Assembly (NCBI RefSeq): GCF_004023625.1 | Contig: NZ_RPDJ01000011.1 | Span: 186,001-250,000 of the forward strand | From: Streptomyces cavernae | Lineage (GTDB): Bacteria > Actinomycetota > Actinomycetes > Streptomycetales > Streptomycetaceae | Direction of reading: 5' to 3' | Length of the DNA: 64,000 nt | In this document: positions 8,049 to 15,436 of the stretch, piece after piece | Layout of the letters: each line of letters opens with the position of its first letter | How positions within the stretch are numbered: the stretch's first letter is position 1 | Notes under the pieces: model-generated | What the model saw: only the letters and a program-made list of their open reading frames with translations | What the model was told of the DNA's origin: nothing | Database searches by the model: none | Program-made: the position numbers and the translations under genes

Positions 8049-8686
8049 ACTGGCTGAACTCCGAGGCGTTCACTCTCTTCGGCCAGCACATCATCTGGAC
8101 CGACATGGTCGGCAACATCTTCGGGCTTGCCGCCCTCGCCCTAGGCTGGCGGCGCTCCATATGGAGCTGGCCCGTGCAGTTCCTCTCGGGCCTCGTCCTC
8201 TTCGCCGCCTTCGCGGGCCATCTGACCGGCAGCGCAGGCAAGCAGGCGGTCGTCATGGCCGTCGCCGGCTACGGCTGGTGGCAGTGGAACCGCGGCAAGG
8301 AACAGGGCGAAAACGGCCACATCTCCGTTCGGTTCGCCACCTGGCGCGAGCGGGCGGCACTGGCCGTCGCCGCCGCCGTCGGCACGGTCGCCGTGGCCCT
8401 GCTGTTCCAGGCGTACCCGGCCCTGTCCTGGGACCCCTGGCCGGACGCGTACATCTTCGTCGGCACGATCGTCGCCATGTACGCCCAGGCGCGCGGAATG
8501 GTCGAGTTCTGGTTCGCCTGGCTGCTGGTCGACCTCGTGGGCGTCCCGCTCAACTTCGCCAACGGCTACGCCTTCTCCGGTTTCGTCTACGTCATCTACG
8601 GCGCGCTCGTCCTGTGGGGCATGCGCGACTGGTGGCTGCGCTCCCGCCGGAGCGGTCAGCCCGCCCTGGAAGGAGCCCCCGCATGA
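8045..8686 (+). CDS. ribM: Riboflavin transporter RibM (PnuC superfamily)
   Basis: 213 residues from GTG at 8045, overlapping ribE by 4 nt. It is a membrane protein with about seven helices and PnuC-family motifs (GWWQWNRG, WFAWLLVDLVGVPLNFANGYAFSGFVYVIYG). PnuC proteins move vitamin precursors by facilitated diffusion. Its place inside a riboflavin operon behind an FMN riboswitch points to riboflavin, as for the RibM proteins described in Streptomyces davawensis and Corynebacterium glutamicum, not to nicotinamide riboside. The substrate call rests on family and context, not on a specific residue. The stop overlaps the ribBA start by ATGA. Confidence 0.88.
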   Translation: MNWLNSEAFTLFGQHIIWTDMVGNIFGLAALALGWRRSIWSWPVQFLSGLVLFAAFAGHLTGSAGKQAVVMAVAGYGWWQWNRGKEQGENGHISVRFATWRERAALAVAAAVGTVAVALLFQAYPALSWDPWPDAYIFVGTIVAMYAQARGMVEFWFAWLLVDLVGVPLNFANGYAFSGFVYVIYGALVLWGMRDWWLRSRRSGQPALEGAPA

Positions 8687-10011
8687 CCGCGGCCCCGATC
8701 CTCTACAGCACCGATTACGCCACCGAGAACGCCGAGGACTTCGCGGACTTCGCGCTCGACCCCATCGAGCAGGCCATCGCCGACATCGCGGCCGGCCGCC
8801 CGGTCGTGGTCGTCGACGACGAGGACCGGGAGAACGAGGGCGACCTCGTCATCGCCGCCGAGAAGGTCACCCCCGAGATCGTCGCCTTCATGATGAGCGA
8901 GTGCCGAGGGCTGATCTGCGCCCCCATGGAGGGCGACGAACTGGACCGGCTCAGGCTCCCCCAGATGGTCGACGACAACACCGAGTCGATGAAGACCGCG
9001 TTCACGGTGTCCGTCGACGCGTCCGGCTCCCACGGTGTGACCACCGGCATCTCCGCCTCCGACCGCGCCACCACGCTCCAGCTCCTGGCGGGCGGCACCG
9101 CCCACGCCGACGACTTCGTGCGCCCCGGCCACATCTTCCCGCTGCGCGCCAAGCCCGGCGGGGTCCTCGCCCGCAACGGCCACACCGAGGCCGCCGTCGA
9201 CCTGGCCCGGCTCGCCGGGCTGCGTCCGGCCGGCGCGATCGTCGAGATCGCCGGCGAGGACGGCAGCATGCTGCGGCTGCCCGAGCTGATCCCGTTCGCC
9301 CGCAAGCACGGCCTGACGATCGTCTCCATCGAGGACCTGATCGCCTACCGCCGTAGCCTCGAACCGGCCGAACCCGCCGAGCCCACCGTCCGCCGCGAGG
9401 CCGAGGTCCGGCTCCCGACCGCCTTTGGCCACTTCACCGCGTACGGCTACCGCTCCACCGCCGACGGCGTCGAGCACGTCGCGCTCGTCCACGGCGACAT
9501 CGGTGACGGCGAGGACGTCCTGGTCCGCGTCCACTCCGAATGCCTCACCGGCGACGTCTTCCACTCCCTGCGCTGCGACTGCGGCCCCCAGCTGGAGACG
9601 GCCCTGGAGCGCATCCACACCGAGGGCCGCGGCATCGTGGTCTACCTCCGCGGACACGAAGGCCGCGGCATCGGCCTGCTGTCCAAGCTGCGGGCGTACG
9701 AACTCCAGGAACGCGGCCGGGACACCCTCGACGCCAACCTCGAACTCGGGCTGCCCGCCGACGCCCGGGACTACGGCGCGAGCGCGCAGATCCTCCAGGA
9801 CCTGGGCGTGACCAGCGTCCGCGTGATGACCAACAACCCCGACAAGACCGACGCGCTCACCCGGCACGGACTCAAGGTCGTCACCCGTGAGCCGATGCCC
9901 GTGCTGGCGGGCGAGCACAACCTGCGCTACCTGCGCACCAAGCGGGACCGAATGGGGCACGACCTGCCCTGGCTGGACACGACCACCGTGTCCCCATGCG
10001 GCAACCAGTAA
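8683..10011 (+). CDS. ribBA: Bifunctional 3,4-dihydroxy-2-butanone-4-phosphate synthase / GTP cyclohydrolase II
   Basis: 442 residues from ATG at 8683, with GGAAGGAG upstream. The N-terminal half (about 25-225) is RibB: DDEDRENEGDLVIAAE carries the acidic metal-binding loop, and SGSHGVTTGISASDRATT and RPGHIFPLRA are conserved. The C-terminal half (about 235-420) is RibA: RVHSECLTGDVFHSLRCDCGPQ supplies the three zinc-binding cysteines, followed by YLRGHEGRGIGLLSKLRAYELQ. It makes both precursors of lumazine, from ribulose 5-phosphate and from GTP. Both active sites look intact. The short C-terminal tail after residue 425 is ordinary. Confidence 0.96.
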   Translation: MTAAPILYSTDYATENAEDFADFALDPIEQAIADIAAGRPVVVVDDEDRENEGDLVIAAEKVTPEIVAFMMSECRGLICAPMEGDELDRLRLPQMVDDNTESMKTAFTVSVDASGSHGVTTGISASDRATTLQLLAGGTAHADDFVRPGHIFPLRAKPGGVLARNGHTEAAVDLARLAGLRPAGAIVEIAGEDGSMLRLPELIPFARKHGLTIVSIEDLIAYRRSLEPAEPAEPTVRREAEVRLPTAFGHFTAYGYRSTADGVEHVALVHGDIGDGEDVLVRVHSECLTGDVFHSLRCDCGPQLETALERIHTEGRGIVVYLRGHEGRGIGLLSKLRAYELQERGRDTLDANLELGLPADARDYGASAQILQDLGVTSVRVMTNNPDKTDALTRHGLKVVTREPMPVLAGEHNLRYLRTKRDRMGHDLPWLDTTTVSPCGNQ

Positions 10012-10033
10012 GAGCAAGTGACTTAGGAGAGAC

Positions 10034-10519
10034 GTGAGCGGCAAGGGCGCACCCGAACTGTCCGTACGCAACTGCAGCGACCTCAGGGTCGCCGTCGTCG
10101 CGGCGCAGTGGCACGAGAAGGTGATGGACGGTCTGGTGGACGGCGCACTGCGCGCCCTGAGGGAACTGGGGATCGAGGAGCCCACCCTGCTGCGGGTCCC
10201 CGGCAGTTTCGAGCTCCCGGTCGTCGCCAAGGTCCTCGCCGGCCGCGGCTACGACGCTATCGTCGCGCTCGGCGTCGTCATCCGTGGCGGCACCCCCCAC
10301 TTCGACTACGTGTGCCAGGGAGTCACCCAGGGCCTCACCCAGGTCTCCGTGGACACCGGTGTCCCCGTCGGCTTCGGAGTGCTCACCTGCGACACCGAGG
10401 AGCAGGCCCTGGACCGGGCCGGCCTCGCGGGCTCCAACGAGGACAAGGGGCACGAGGCCGTGACCGCCGCTGTGGCGACCGCGACCACACTCCGCTCAGT
10501 ATCCGAACCCTGGCGCTGA
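10034..10519 (+). CDS. ribH: 6,7-dimethyl-8-ribityllumazine synthase
   Basis: 161 residues from GTG at 10034, with TAGGAGAG directly upstream. Motifs VVAAQWHEKVMDGLVDGA, VPGSFELPVVAK, LGVVIRGGTPHFDYVCQGV and FGVLTCDTEEQALDRAG are those of lumazine synthase, which condenses the RibA/RibD product with 3,4-dihydroxy-2-butanone 4-phosphate and usually assembles into pentamers or 60-mers. It is the last rib gene of the operon. A ribD (deaminase/reductase) gene is not in this window. Confidence 0.96.
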   Translation: MSGKGAPELSVRNCSDLRVAVVAAQWHEKVMDGLVDGALRALRELGIEEPTLLRVPGSFELPVVAKVLAGRGYDAIVALGVVIRGGTPHFDYVCQGVTQGLTQVSVDTGVPVGFGVLTCDTEEQALDRAGLAGSNEDKGHEAVTAAVATATTLRSVSEPWR

Positions 10520-10553
10520 GGAAACGCCAGGTGCGCGTAGGGTAGGCCCCACC

Positions 10554-10826
10554 ATGTCCAAGAAGACGTTCGAGGAGCTCTTCACCGAGCTCCAGCACAA
10601 GGCCGCAAACGGCGACCCCGCCACCTCGCGCACCGCCGAACTGGTCGGCAAGGGTGTCCACGCCATCGGCAAGAAGGTCGTCGAGGAAGCCGCGGAGGTG
10701 TGGATGGCCGCCGAGTACGAGGGCAAGGAAGCCGCCGCCGAGGAGATCTCGCAGCTCCTCTACCACGTCCAGGTGATGATGGTGGCGCGCGGCATCACCC
10801 TGGACGACGTGTACGCGCATCTCTAG
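10554..10826 (+). CDS. hisE: Phosphoribosyl-ATP pyrophosphatase
   Basis: 90 residues from ATG at 10554, 34 bp after ribH. KTFEELFTELQHKAANGDP, HAIGKKVVEEAAEVWMAA and EISQLLYHVQVMMVARGITLDDVY match the HisE/MazG-like helical fold, with the EExxE metal-binding acids (EEAAEV). It hydrolyses phosphoribosyl-ATP to phosphoribosyl-AMP, the second step of histidine synthesis. The neighbouring hisG performs the first step. It probably shares the rib transcript at least in part, since no terminator separates it from ribH. Confidence 0.95.
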   Translation: MSKKTFEELFTELQHKAANGDPATSRTAELVGKGVHAIGKKVVEEAAEVWMAAEYEGKEAAAEEISQLLYHVQVMMVARGITLDDVYAHL

Positions 10827-10852
10827 AGCGGCCGCTGCAGAAGCGGCCGCTC
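10826..10852 (+). terminator. Hairpin between hisE and hisG
   Basis: GAGCGGCCGC (10826-10835), a 7-nt loop and GCGGCCGCTC (10843-10852) form a perfect 10-bp stem that begins in the hisE stop codon. No T-run follows, as is common in Streptomyces. It may end or attenuate the rib-hisE transcript; hisG follows after a further 117 bp and may have its own promoter. Confidence 0.6.
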
Positions 10853-10969
10853 CGGTCAGCGCGTTCAGATCTCGGATCCACTCGTCCTTCGCCCCGCACG
10901 CCTTCACCCCTTCGTTCGCTCGTTCGCCCGTTCACTCCAGAAGAACCTCACGCAAAGGAAGCCGACCTC

Positions 10970-11827
10970 ATGCTGCGCATCGCCGTCCCCAACAAGGGTT
11001 CACTGTCCGGCCCTGCGGCGGAGATGCTGCATGAGGCCGGCTATCAGCAGCGCCGGGAGTCCAAGGAGCTGCGGATCGTCGACCCGGAGAACGAGGTGGA
11101 GTTCTTCTACCTCCGCCCCCGCGACATCGCGATCTACGTCTCCTCCGGCCGCCTCGACATCGGCATCACCGGCCGTGACCTGCTCATCGACTCCGGCGCC
11201 AACGCCGAGGAGATCCTGCCGCTCGGCTTCGCCCGCTCCACCTTCCGCTTCGCCACGAAGCCGGGCACGGCGGGCGGCGTGGAGGACCTCGCGGGCATGA
11301 CCGTCGCCACCTCCTACGAGGGCATCGTCGCCAAGCACCTCACCGACCACGGCATCGACGCCTCCGTCGTCCACCTCGACGGCGCCGTCGAGACCGCCAT
11401 CGAACTGGGCGTCGCCGAGGTCATCGCGGACGTGGTGGAGACCGGCACCTCACTGCGCAACGCCGGCCTCGAAGTCATCGGCGAGCCCATCATGAAGTCC
11501 GAGGCCGTCGTGGTCCGCCGGGTCGGGGCCGAGACCGACGACGCCACCGAGTCGAAGGTCCAGCAGTTCCTGCGCCGCCTCCAGGGTGTCCTGGTGGCGC
11601 GGACGTACGTGATGATGGACTACGACTGCCGTGTCGAGCAGTTGGAGAAGGCCGTGGCGCTCACCCCGGGGCTGGAGTCCCCCACGGTCTCGCCGCTGCA
11701 CAACGAGGGCTGGGTGGCCGTCCGGGCGATGGTCCCCGCCAAGGAGGCCCAGCGGATCATGGACGACCTCTACGAACTGGGTGCCCGGGCCATCCTGACC
11801 ACGGCGATCCACGCCTGCCGTCTCTGA
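10970..11827 (+). CDS. hisG: ATP phosphoribosyltransferase, long form
   Basis: 285 residues from ATG at 10970, with AAAGGAAG about 10 bp upstream. It begins MLRIAVPNKGSLSGPA and contains ISSGRLDIGITGRDLL-type and VATSYEGIVAKHL segments, ADVVETGTSLRNAGLEVIGEPI (phosphoribosyl diphosphate loop) and a C-terminal regulatory domain (about residues 210-285, ending YELGARAILTTAIHACRL). The length shows the histidine-inhibited long form that needs no HisZ. It catalyses the committed step of histidine synthesis. Confidence 0.96.
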   Translation: MLRIAVPNKGSLSGPAAEMLHEAGYQQRRESKELRIVDPENEVEFFYLRPRDIAIYVSSGRLDIGITGRDLLIDSGANAEEILPLGFARSTFRFATKPGTAGGVEDLAGMTVATSYEGIVAKHLTDHGIDASVVHLDGAVETAIELGVAEVIADVVETGTSLRNAGLEVIGEPIMKSEAVVVRRVGAETDDATESKVQQFLRRLQGVLVARTYVMMDYDCRVEQLEKAVALTPGLESPTVSPLHNEGWVAVRAMVPAKEAQRIMDDLYELGARAILTTAIHACRL

Positions 11828-11849
11828 CCCCACCGAGGAGACGTCCACC

Positions 11850-12323
11850 ATGCCCGACTCGCCCGAACCGCCCGTTCTCCCCGCCCTCCCGGTCACCTTC
11901 CGGCCCGGCCGTACCCGGGCCGTCCTGCTGACCGCCTCGGTCGCGATCTTCGCTGTGATAACGACCATCGCGCTGCTGCTCGAAAGGCTCAACCCGGGGG
12001 AGCGCATCAGCTTCGTCTTCATCGGCGCCCTGCTGTCCGGGGTGCTGGTGCTGCTCTCCCGGCCCAAGGTCGTCGCCGACGAGTCCGGCGTCACCGTGGT
12101 GAACATCGTCAGCAGGCGCCGGCTGGACTGGGCGGAGATCCTCCGGGTGAACCTGCGTCCCGGCGACCCGTGGGTCTTCCTCGACCTCAGCGACGGCACC
12201 AGCCTGCCCGCGCTCGGCATCCAGCCCGGCATCGCCAAACAGCGTGCCATCAGCGACGCACGCACCCTGCGCGCGCTCACCGAGGCCCGCTCCGTCCGTG
12301 ATCCGGAACACCGGCAGGGATGA
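11850..12323 (+). CDS. Bacterial PH-domain membrane protein
   Basis: 157 residues from ATG, with GAGGAGA upstream, 22 bp after hisG and probably co-transcribed. Two membrane helices (about residues 27-47 and 52-68) are followed by a cytoplasmic domain with KVVADESGVTVVNIVSRRRLDWAEI and WVFLDLSDGTSLPALG, the usual bacterial PH pattern of a Trp-containing strand and an aromatic basic groove. This small protein accompanies hisG in many streptomycetes. Its function is unknown; no link to histidine synthesis is evident. Confidence 0.8.
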   Translation: MPDSPEPPVLPALPVTFRPGRTRAVLLTASVAIFAVITTIALLLERLNPGERISFVFIGALLSGVLVLLSRPKVVADESGVTVVNIVSRRRLDWAEILRVNLRPGDPWVFLDLSDGTSLPALGIQPGIAKQRAISDARTLRALTEARSVRDPEHRQG

Positions 12324-12394
12324 AATCGGAATATTCGTGGTCGGCGCACAGGTTTTCACCCTGACGACATGACCCATGTCTTGATTAATCTGTT

Positions 12395-12423
12395 GGCGGA
12401 GGCGTGCACATCGCGCCTCCGCC
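12395..12423 (+). terminator. Terminator after the hisG operon
   Basis: GGCGGAGGCG (12395-12404), a 9-nt loop and CGCCTCCGCC (12414-12423) make a perfect 10-bp stem about 70 bp after the PH-protein stop. Confidence 0.75.
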
Positions 12424-12531
12424 CCTGTGCGCGCCCCGGCGCGCCGGGGCCCCACCTGCTATCCGAGGAGTGACTCCCTCCGGCGATGGACGGATCGTCC
12501 TGTAGTACCTGCGCCGCCCCCTCCCGACATA

Positions 12532-12559
12532 CCGCGGACCGCGTCCTCGCAGTCCGCGG
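12532..12559 (+). promoter_or_regulatory. Leader hairpin before the CNNM gene pair
   Basis: CCGCGGAC (12532-12539) and GTCCGCGG (12552-12559) form a perfect 8-bp stem with a 12-nt loop, 21 nt before the first CNNM start. It could influence translation or ion-responsive expression. It does not match the M-box or another riboswitch that I know. Confidence 0.35.
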
Positions 12560-12580
12560 CCACGCGGAGGCGGCGGCATC

Positions 12581-14296
12581 ATGACCATCCCCCTGCTGCT
12601 CCTTGGGGCGGCGTTCCTGCTGATCCTCGCGAACGGTTTCTTCGTGGCGGCCGAGTTCGGCCTGGTGACGGTCGAACGGCCGGACGCCGAGAAGGCCGCG
12701 GCCGAGGGCGACCGTCGTGCCCGTACGGTCGTGAACTCCCTGCGGGAGCTGTCCTTCCAGCTCTCCGGCACCCAGCTCGGCATCACCATCACCTCGCTCG
12801 TCGTCGGCATGCTCGCCGAACCGGCGCTCGCGGAGCTGCTGCACGGCCCGGTCACCGCGATCGGCGTCCCCGACGGCGCCGTCTCCGGTGTCGCCGTGGT
12901 CATCGGCATGCTGCTGGCCTCGGCCGTACAGATGGTGATCGGCGAGCTCGTGCCCAAGAACTGGGCGGTGTCCCGGCCGATGCAGGTCGCGCGTTTCGTC
13001 GCGGGACCCCAGCACGTCTTCTCCCGGCTGTTCCGCCCGGTGATCGCCGGCCTGAACGCGGTCGCCAACCGTCTCGTCCGCACGTTCGGCGTCGAGCCCG
13101 CCGAAGAGCTGGCCTCGGCCCGCACCCCCGGGGAACTGGTCTCCCTCGCCCGCCACTCGGCCCGGGCCGGAGCCCTGGAACAGGACACCGCGGATCTGTT
13201 CGTCCGCACGCTGTCCCTGGGCGACCTGACCGCGCAGCACGTCATGACACCACGCGTGAAGGTCAGCGCGCTGCAGTCCTCGGCCACCGCCGAGGACGTC
13301 GTCAACCTGACCCGGGCCACCGGCCTGTCCCGTTTCCCGGTCTACCACGAGCGGATCGACGAGATCGTCGGGATGGTCCACCTCAAGGACGCGCTCGCGG
13401 TGCCCGCACAGGACCGGCTGCGCACCCCCGTGGAGCGGATCGCGCAGGCCCCCCTCCTCATCCCCGAGACCCTTCCCGTGCAGCCCCTGCTGGAACGGCT
13501 GCGCAGTGAGCAGCCGATCGCCGTGGTCATCGACGAGTACGGCGGCACGGCGGGCGTGGTGACGCTGGAGGACATCGTCGAGGAGATCGTCGGCGAGGTC
13601 CGCGACGAACACGACGGCCACGAACGCCCCGAAGTGTGCCCCGCCCCGCCCGAGGACGGGCGGCCCGCCTGGGACGTCGACGGCAGCTGCCGCGTCGACG
13701 CCCTCCGGCGCATCGGGCTCGAGACACCCGAGGGCCCCTACGAGACCGTCGCCGGCCTGGTGGCCGATCTGCTCGGCCGTATCCCCGCCCCCGGCGACAA
13801 GGCGGAGCTTCCCGGCTGGCGGCTCGCGGTGCGCCAGGTGGGGCACTACCGCGCCGAACGAGTGCGGATCGTCCGCACCGCGGAGACCGGTGACGCGGCG
13901 GTCACGGCCGGCCCCGCCGACTGCGCGGACGCCGCGGACGTCGCGGGCAGGGCGCTCACCGCAAGCACCCGAAGCACAGGAAACCTCCGGAACGCCGTAA
14001 AGGGTGTGAACGCCGCGAGCGGGGCGAACGCCGTGAACTCCGCGAGCGCTGTGAACACTGTGAACGCGGTAGAGGCCGTGAACGCGGTCGATGCCGCGAG
14101 CGCCGTGAAGGCGGTGGACGCCGTGAACGCCTCGAACGTGGTAACCGCAGTGAACGCGGTGAAGGCGGTGGATGCCGTGAACGCGGTCGACGCCGTGAGC
14201 ACCGTTAACGATGTAGAGGCCATGACCGCCGCAGAAAGCACCGTGAGCAGCGCAGACACCGAGGAGACCGCGCGGGAACCGGAGGCCGCACGATGA
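12581..14296 (+). CDS. CNNM/CBS/CorC_HlyC membrane protein with a repeat-expanded tail
   Basis: 571 residues from ATG. Residues 1 to about 190 are the CNNM (DUF21) membrane domain (ILANGFFVAAEFGLVTVE, MVIGELVPKNWAVSRP). Two CBS motifs follow (VMTPRVKVSALQ, IDEIVGMVHLKDAL, VIDEYGGTAGVVTLEDIVEEIVGEV), then a CorC_HlyC domain to about residue 430. This family is linked to magnesium and cobalt transport or homeostasis. After about residue 465 the protein is a low-complexity run of AVN, AVD and AVK tripeptides encoded by 9-nt repeats, about 100 residues that relatives of about 440 residues lack. The stop overlaps the next start (ATGA). Confidence 0.9.
   Translation: MTIPLLLLGAAFLLILANGFFVAAEFGLVTVERPDAEKAAAEGDRRARTVVNSLRELSFQLSGTQLGITITSLVVGMLAEPALAELLHGPVTAIGVPDGAVSGVAVVIGMLLASAVQMVIGELVPKNWAVSRPMQVARFVAGPQHVFSRLFRPVIAGLNAVANRLVRTFGVEPAEELASARTPGELVSLARHSARAGALEQDTADLFVRTLSLGDLTAQHVMTPRVKVSALQSSATAEDVVNLTRATGLSRFPVYHERIDEIVGMVHLKDALAVPAQDRLRTPVERIAQAPLLIPETLPVQPLLERLRSEQPIAVVIDEYGGTAGVVTLEDIVEEIVGEVRDEHDGHERPEVCPAPPEDGRPAWDVDGSCRVDALRRIGLETPEGPYETVAGLVADLLGRIPAPGDKAELPGWRLAVRQVGHYRAERVRIVRTAETGDAAVTAGPADCADAADVAGRALTASTRSTGNLRNAVKGVNAASGANAVNSASAVNTVNAVEAVNAVDAASAVKAVDAVNASNVVTAVNAVKAVDAVNAVDAVSTVNDVEAMTAAESTVSSADTEETAREPEAAR
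13978..14220 (+). repeat. In-frame 9-nt microrepeat coding for (Ala-Val-Asn/Asp/Lys)n
   Basis: Near-repeats of gtgaacgcg, gtggacgcc and gtgaaggcg keep a period of 9 (sometimes 3) nt for about 240 bp, so the frame is preserved. Adenine and guanine are higher on the coding strand than in the rest of the gene. The repeats end about 70 bp before the overlap with the second CNNM gene. Confidence 0.85.
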
Positions 14297-15396
14297 GCCT
14301 GCTCCAACTCCTCTTCGCGGGGCTGCTCGTCCTCGCCAACGGATTCTTCGTCGGCGCCGAGTTCGCGCTGGTCTCCGTCCGCCGCAGCCAGATCGAACCG
14401 CTCGGCACCGCCCGGGCCCGCCAGGTCCTCTACGGTCTGGAGCGCCTGCCGCAGATGATGGCGGCGGCGCAGTTCGGCATCACGGTCTGCTCACTGACAC
14501 TGGGCGCGGTGGCGGAGCCCACGGTGGCGCGGCTGCTGGAACCGGTCTTCGAGGCGATACACCTCCCACGTGGCATGATCCACCCCCTGGGGTACGTGAT
14601 CGCGCTGGCCGTGGTGGTCTTCCTCCACCTCGTCATCGGTGAGATGCTCCCGAAGAACCTGGCGATGGCGGCACCCGAGAAGACGGCGCTGTGGCTGAGC
14701 CCCGGTCTGGTCGCCTTCGCCCGCCTGTGCAAGCCGGTCACCGTGGGCCTCGGGGCCTGCGCCCGCGTCATCCTGAGGCTGTTCCGTGTCGAGCCCAAGG
14801 ACGAGGTCGAGGCGGTCTTCACCAGCGAACAGCTCAACCGTCTGGTGGAGGACTCAGGGCAGGCGGGCCTGCTGGAACCCGAGGAGCAGGAACGCCTGGA
14901 GGACGCCCTGGAGCTCGGCTCCCGCCCGGTCACCGATGTCCTGCTCTCCCGGGACTCCCTCGTCACCGTGGGACCGTCGGTCACCCCCGGCCAGGTGGTG
15001 GCCCTCACCGCGCGGACGGGCTACTCCCGCTTCCCGGTGGCGGCGGACAACGGCGCCTTCATGGGCTACCTCCACGTCAAGGACGTCCTGGAACTCGAGG
15101 ACTCCGACCGGGCGATCCCACAGCACGTCTGGCGCCCCATGACGACGCTGCGCGCGGAGCTCCCCCTGGACGACGCCCTCACCGTGATGCGCCGGGCCGC
15201 CACCCATCTGGCTCAGGTGGCCGACGCCTCCGGCAAGGTCCTCGGCCTGGTGGCCCTGGAAGACGTCCTGGAACTCCTGGTCGGCGAAGTCCGCGACCCG
15301 GCCCACCGCAACCCGGCACACCGCGATGCGGCCCCGCCGCTGCGGGTGACCGACCCCCGCCCGAGTCCGGCGCCGGAGAGCGCACTGGCGAGCTGA
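14293..15396 (+). CDS. Second CNNM/CBS membrane protein
   Basis: 367 residues from ATG at 14293, overlapping the preceding gene by 4 nt. It has the CNNM domain (VLANGFFVGAEFALVSVRRSQIEPL, HLVIGEMLPKNLAMAAPEK) and two CBS units (VTDVLLSRDSLVTVGP, YSRFPVAADNGAFMGYLHVKDVLELED, LAQVADASGKVLGLVALEDVLELLVGEV), but no CorC_HlyC domain. The tandem layout suggests that the two proteins work as a hetero-oligomer. This copy has only a short disordered tail, which underlines how odd the tail of the first copy is. Confidence 0.9.
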   Translation: MSLLQLLFAGLLVLANGFFVGAEFALVSVRRSQIEPLGTARARQVLYGLERLPQMMAAAQFGITVCSLTLGAVAEPTVARLLEPVFEAIHLPRGMIHPLGYVIALAVVVFLHLVIGEMLPKNLAMAAPEKTALWLSPGLVAFARLCKPVTVGLGACARVILRLFRVEPKDEVEAVFTSEQLNRLVEDSGQAGLLEPEEQERLEDALELGSRPVTDVLLSRDSLVTVGPSVTPGQVVALTARTGYSRFPVAADNGAFMGYLHVKDVLELEDSDRAIPQHVWRPMTTLRAELPLDDALTVMRRAATHLAQVADASGKVLGLVALEDVLELLVGEVRDPAHRNPAHRDAAPPLRVTDPRPSPAPESALAS

Positions 15397-15436
15397 TCGC
15401 GTCGCGGCGGGGGTTCTCCGCCCCCGCCGCCTCCGC

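Noticed and set aside
8045..8686. Nicotinamide riboside transporter PnuC
   Set aside because: The fold is PnuC-like, but the gene overlaps ribE and ribBA behind an FMN riboswitch, which favours RibM.
12460..12580. M-box or other known ion riboswitch before the CNNM genes
   Set aside because: Only one short hairpin is clear; I could not align the conserved M-box core.
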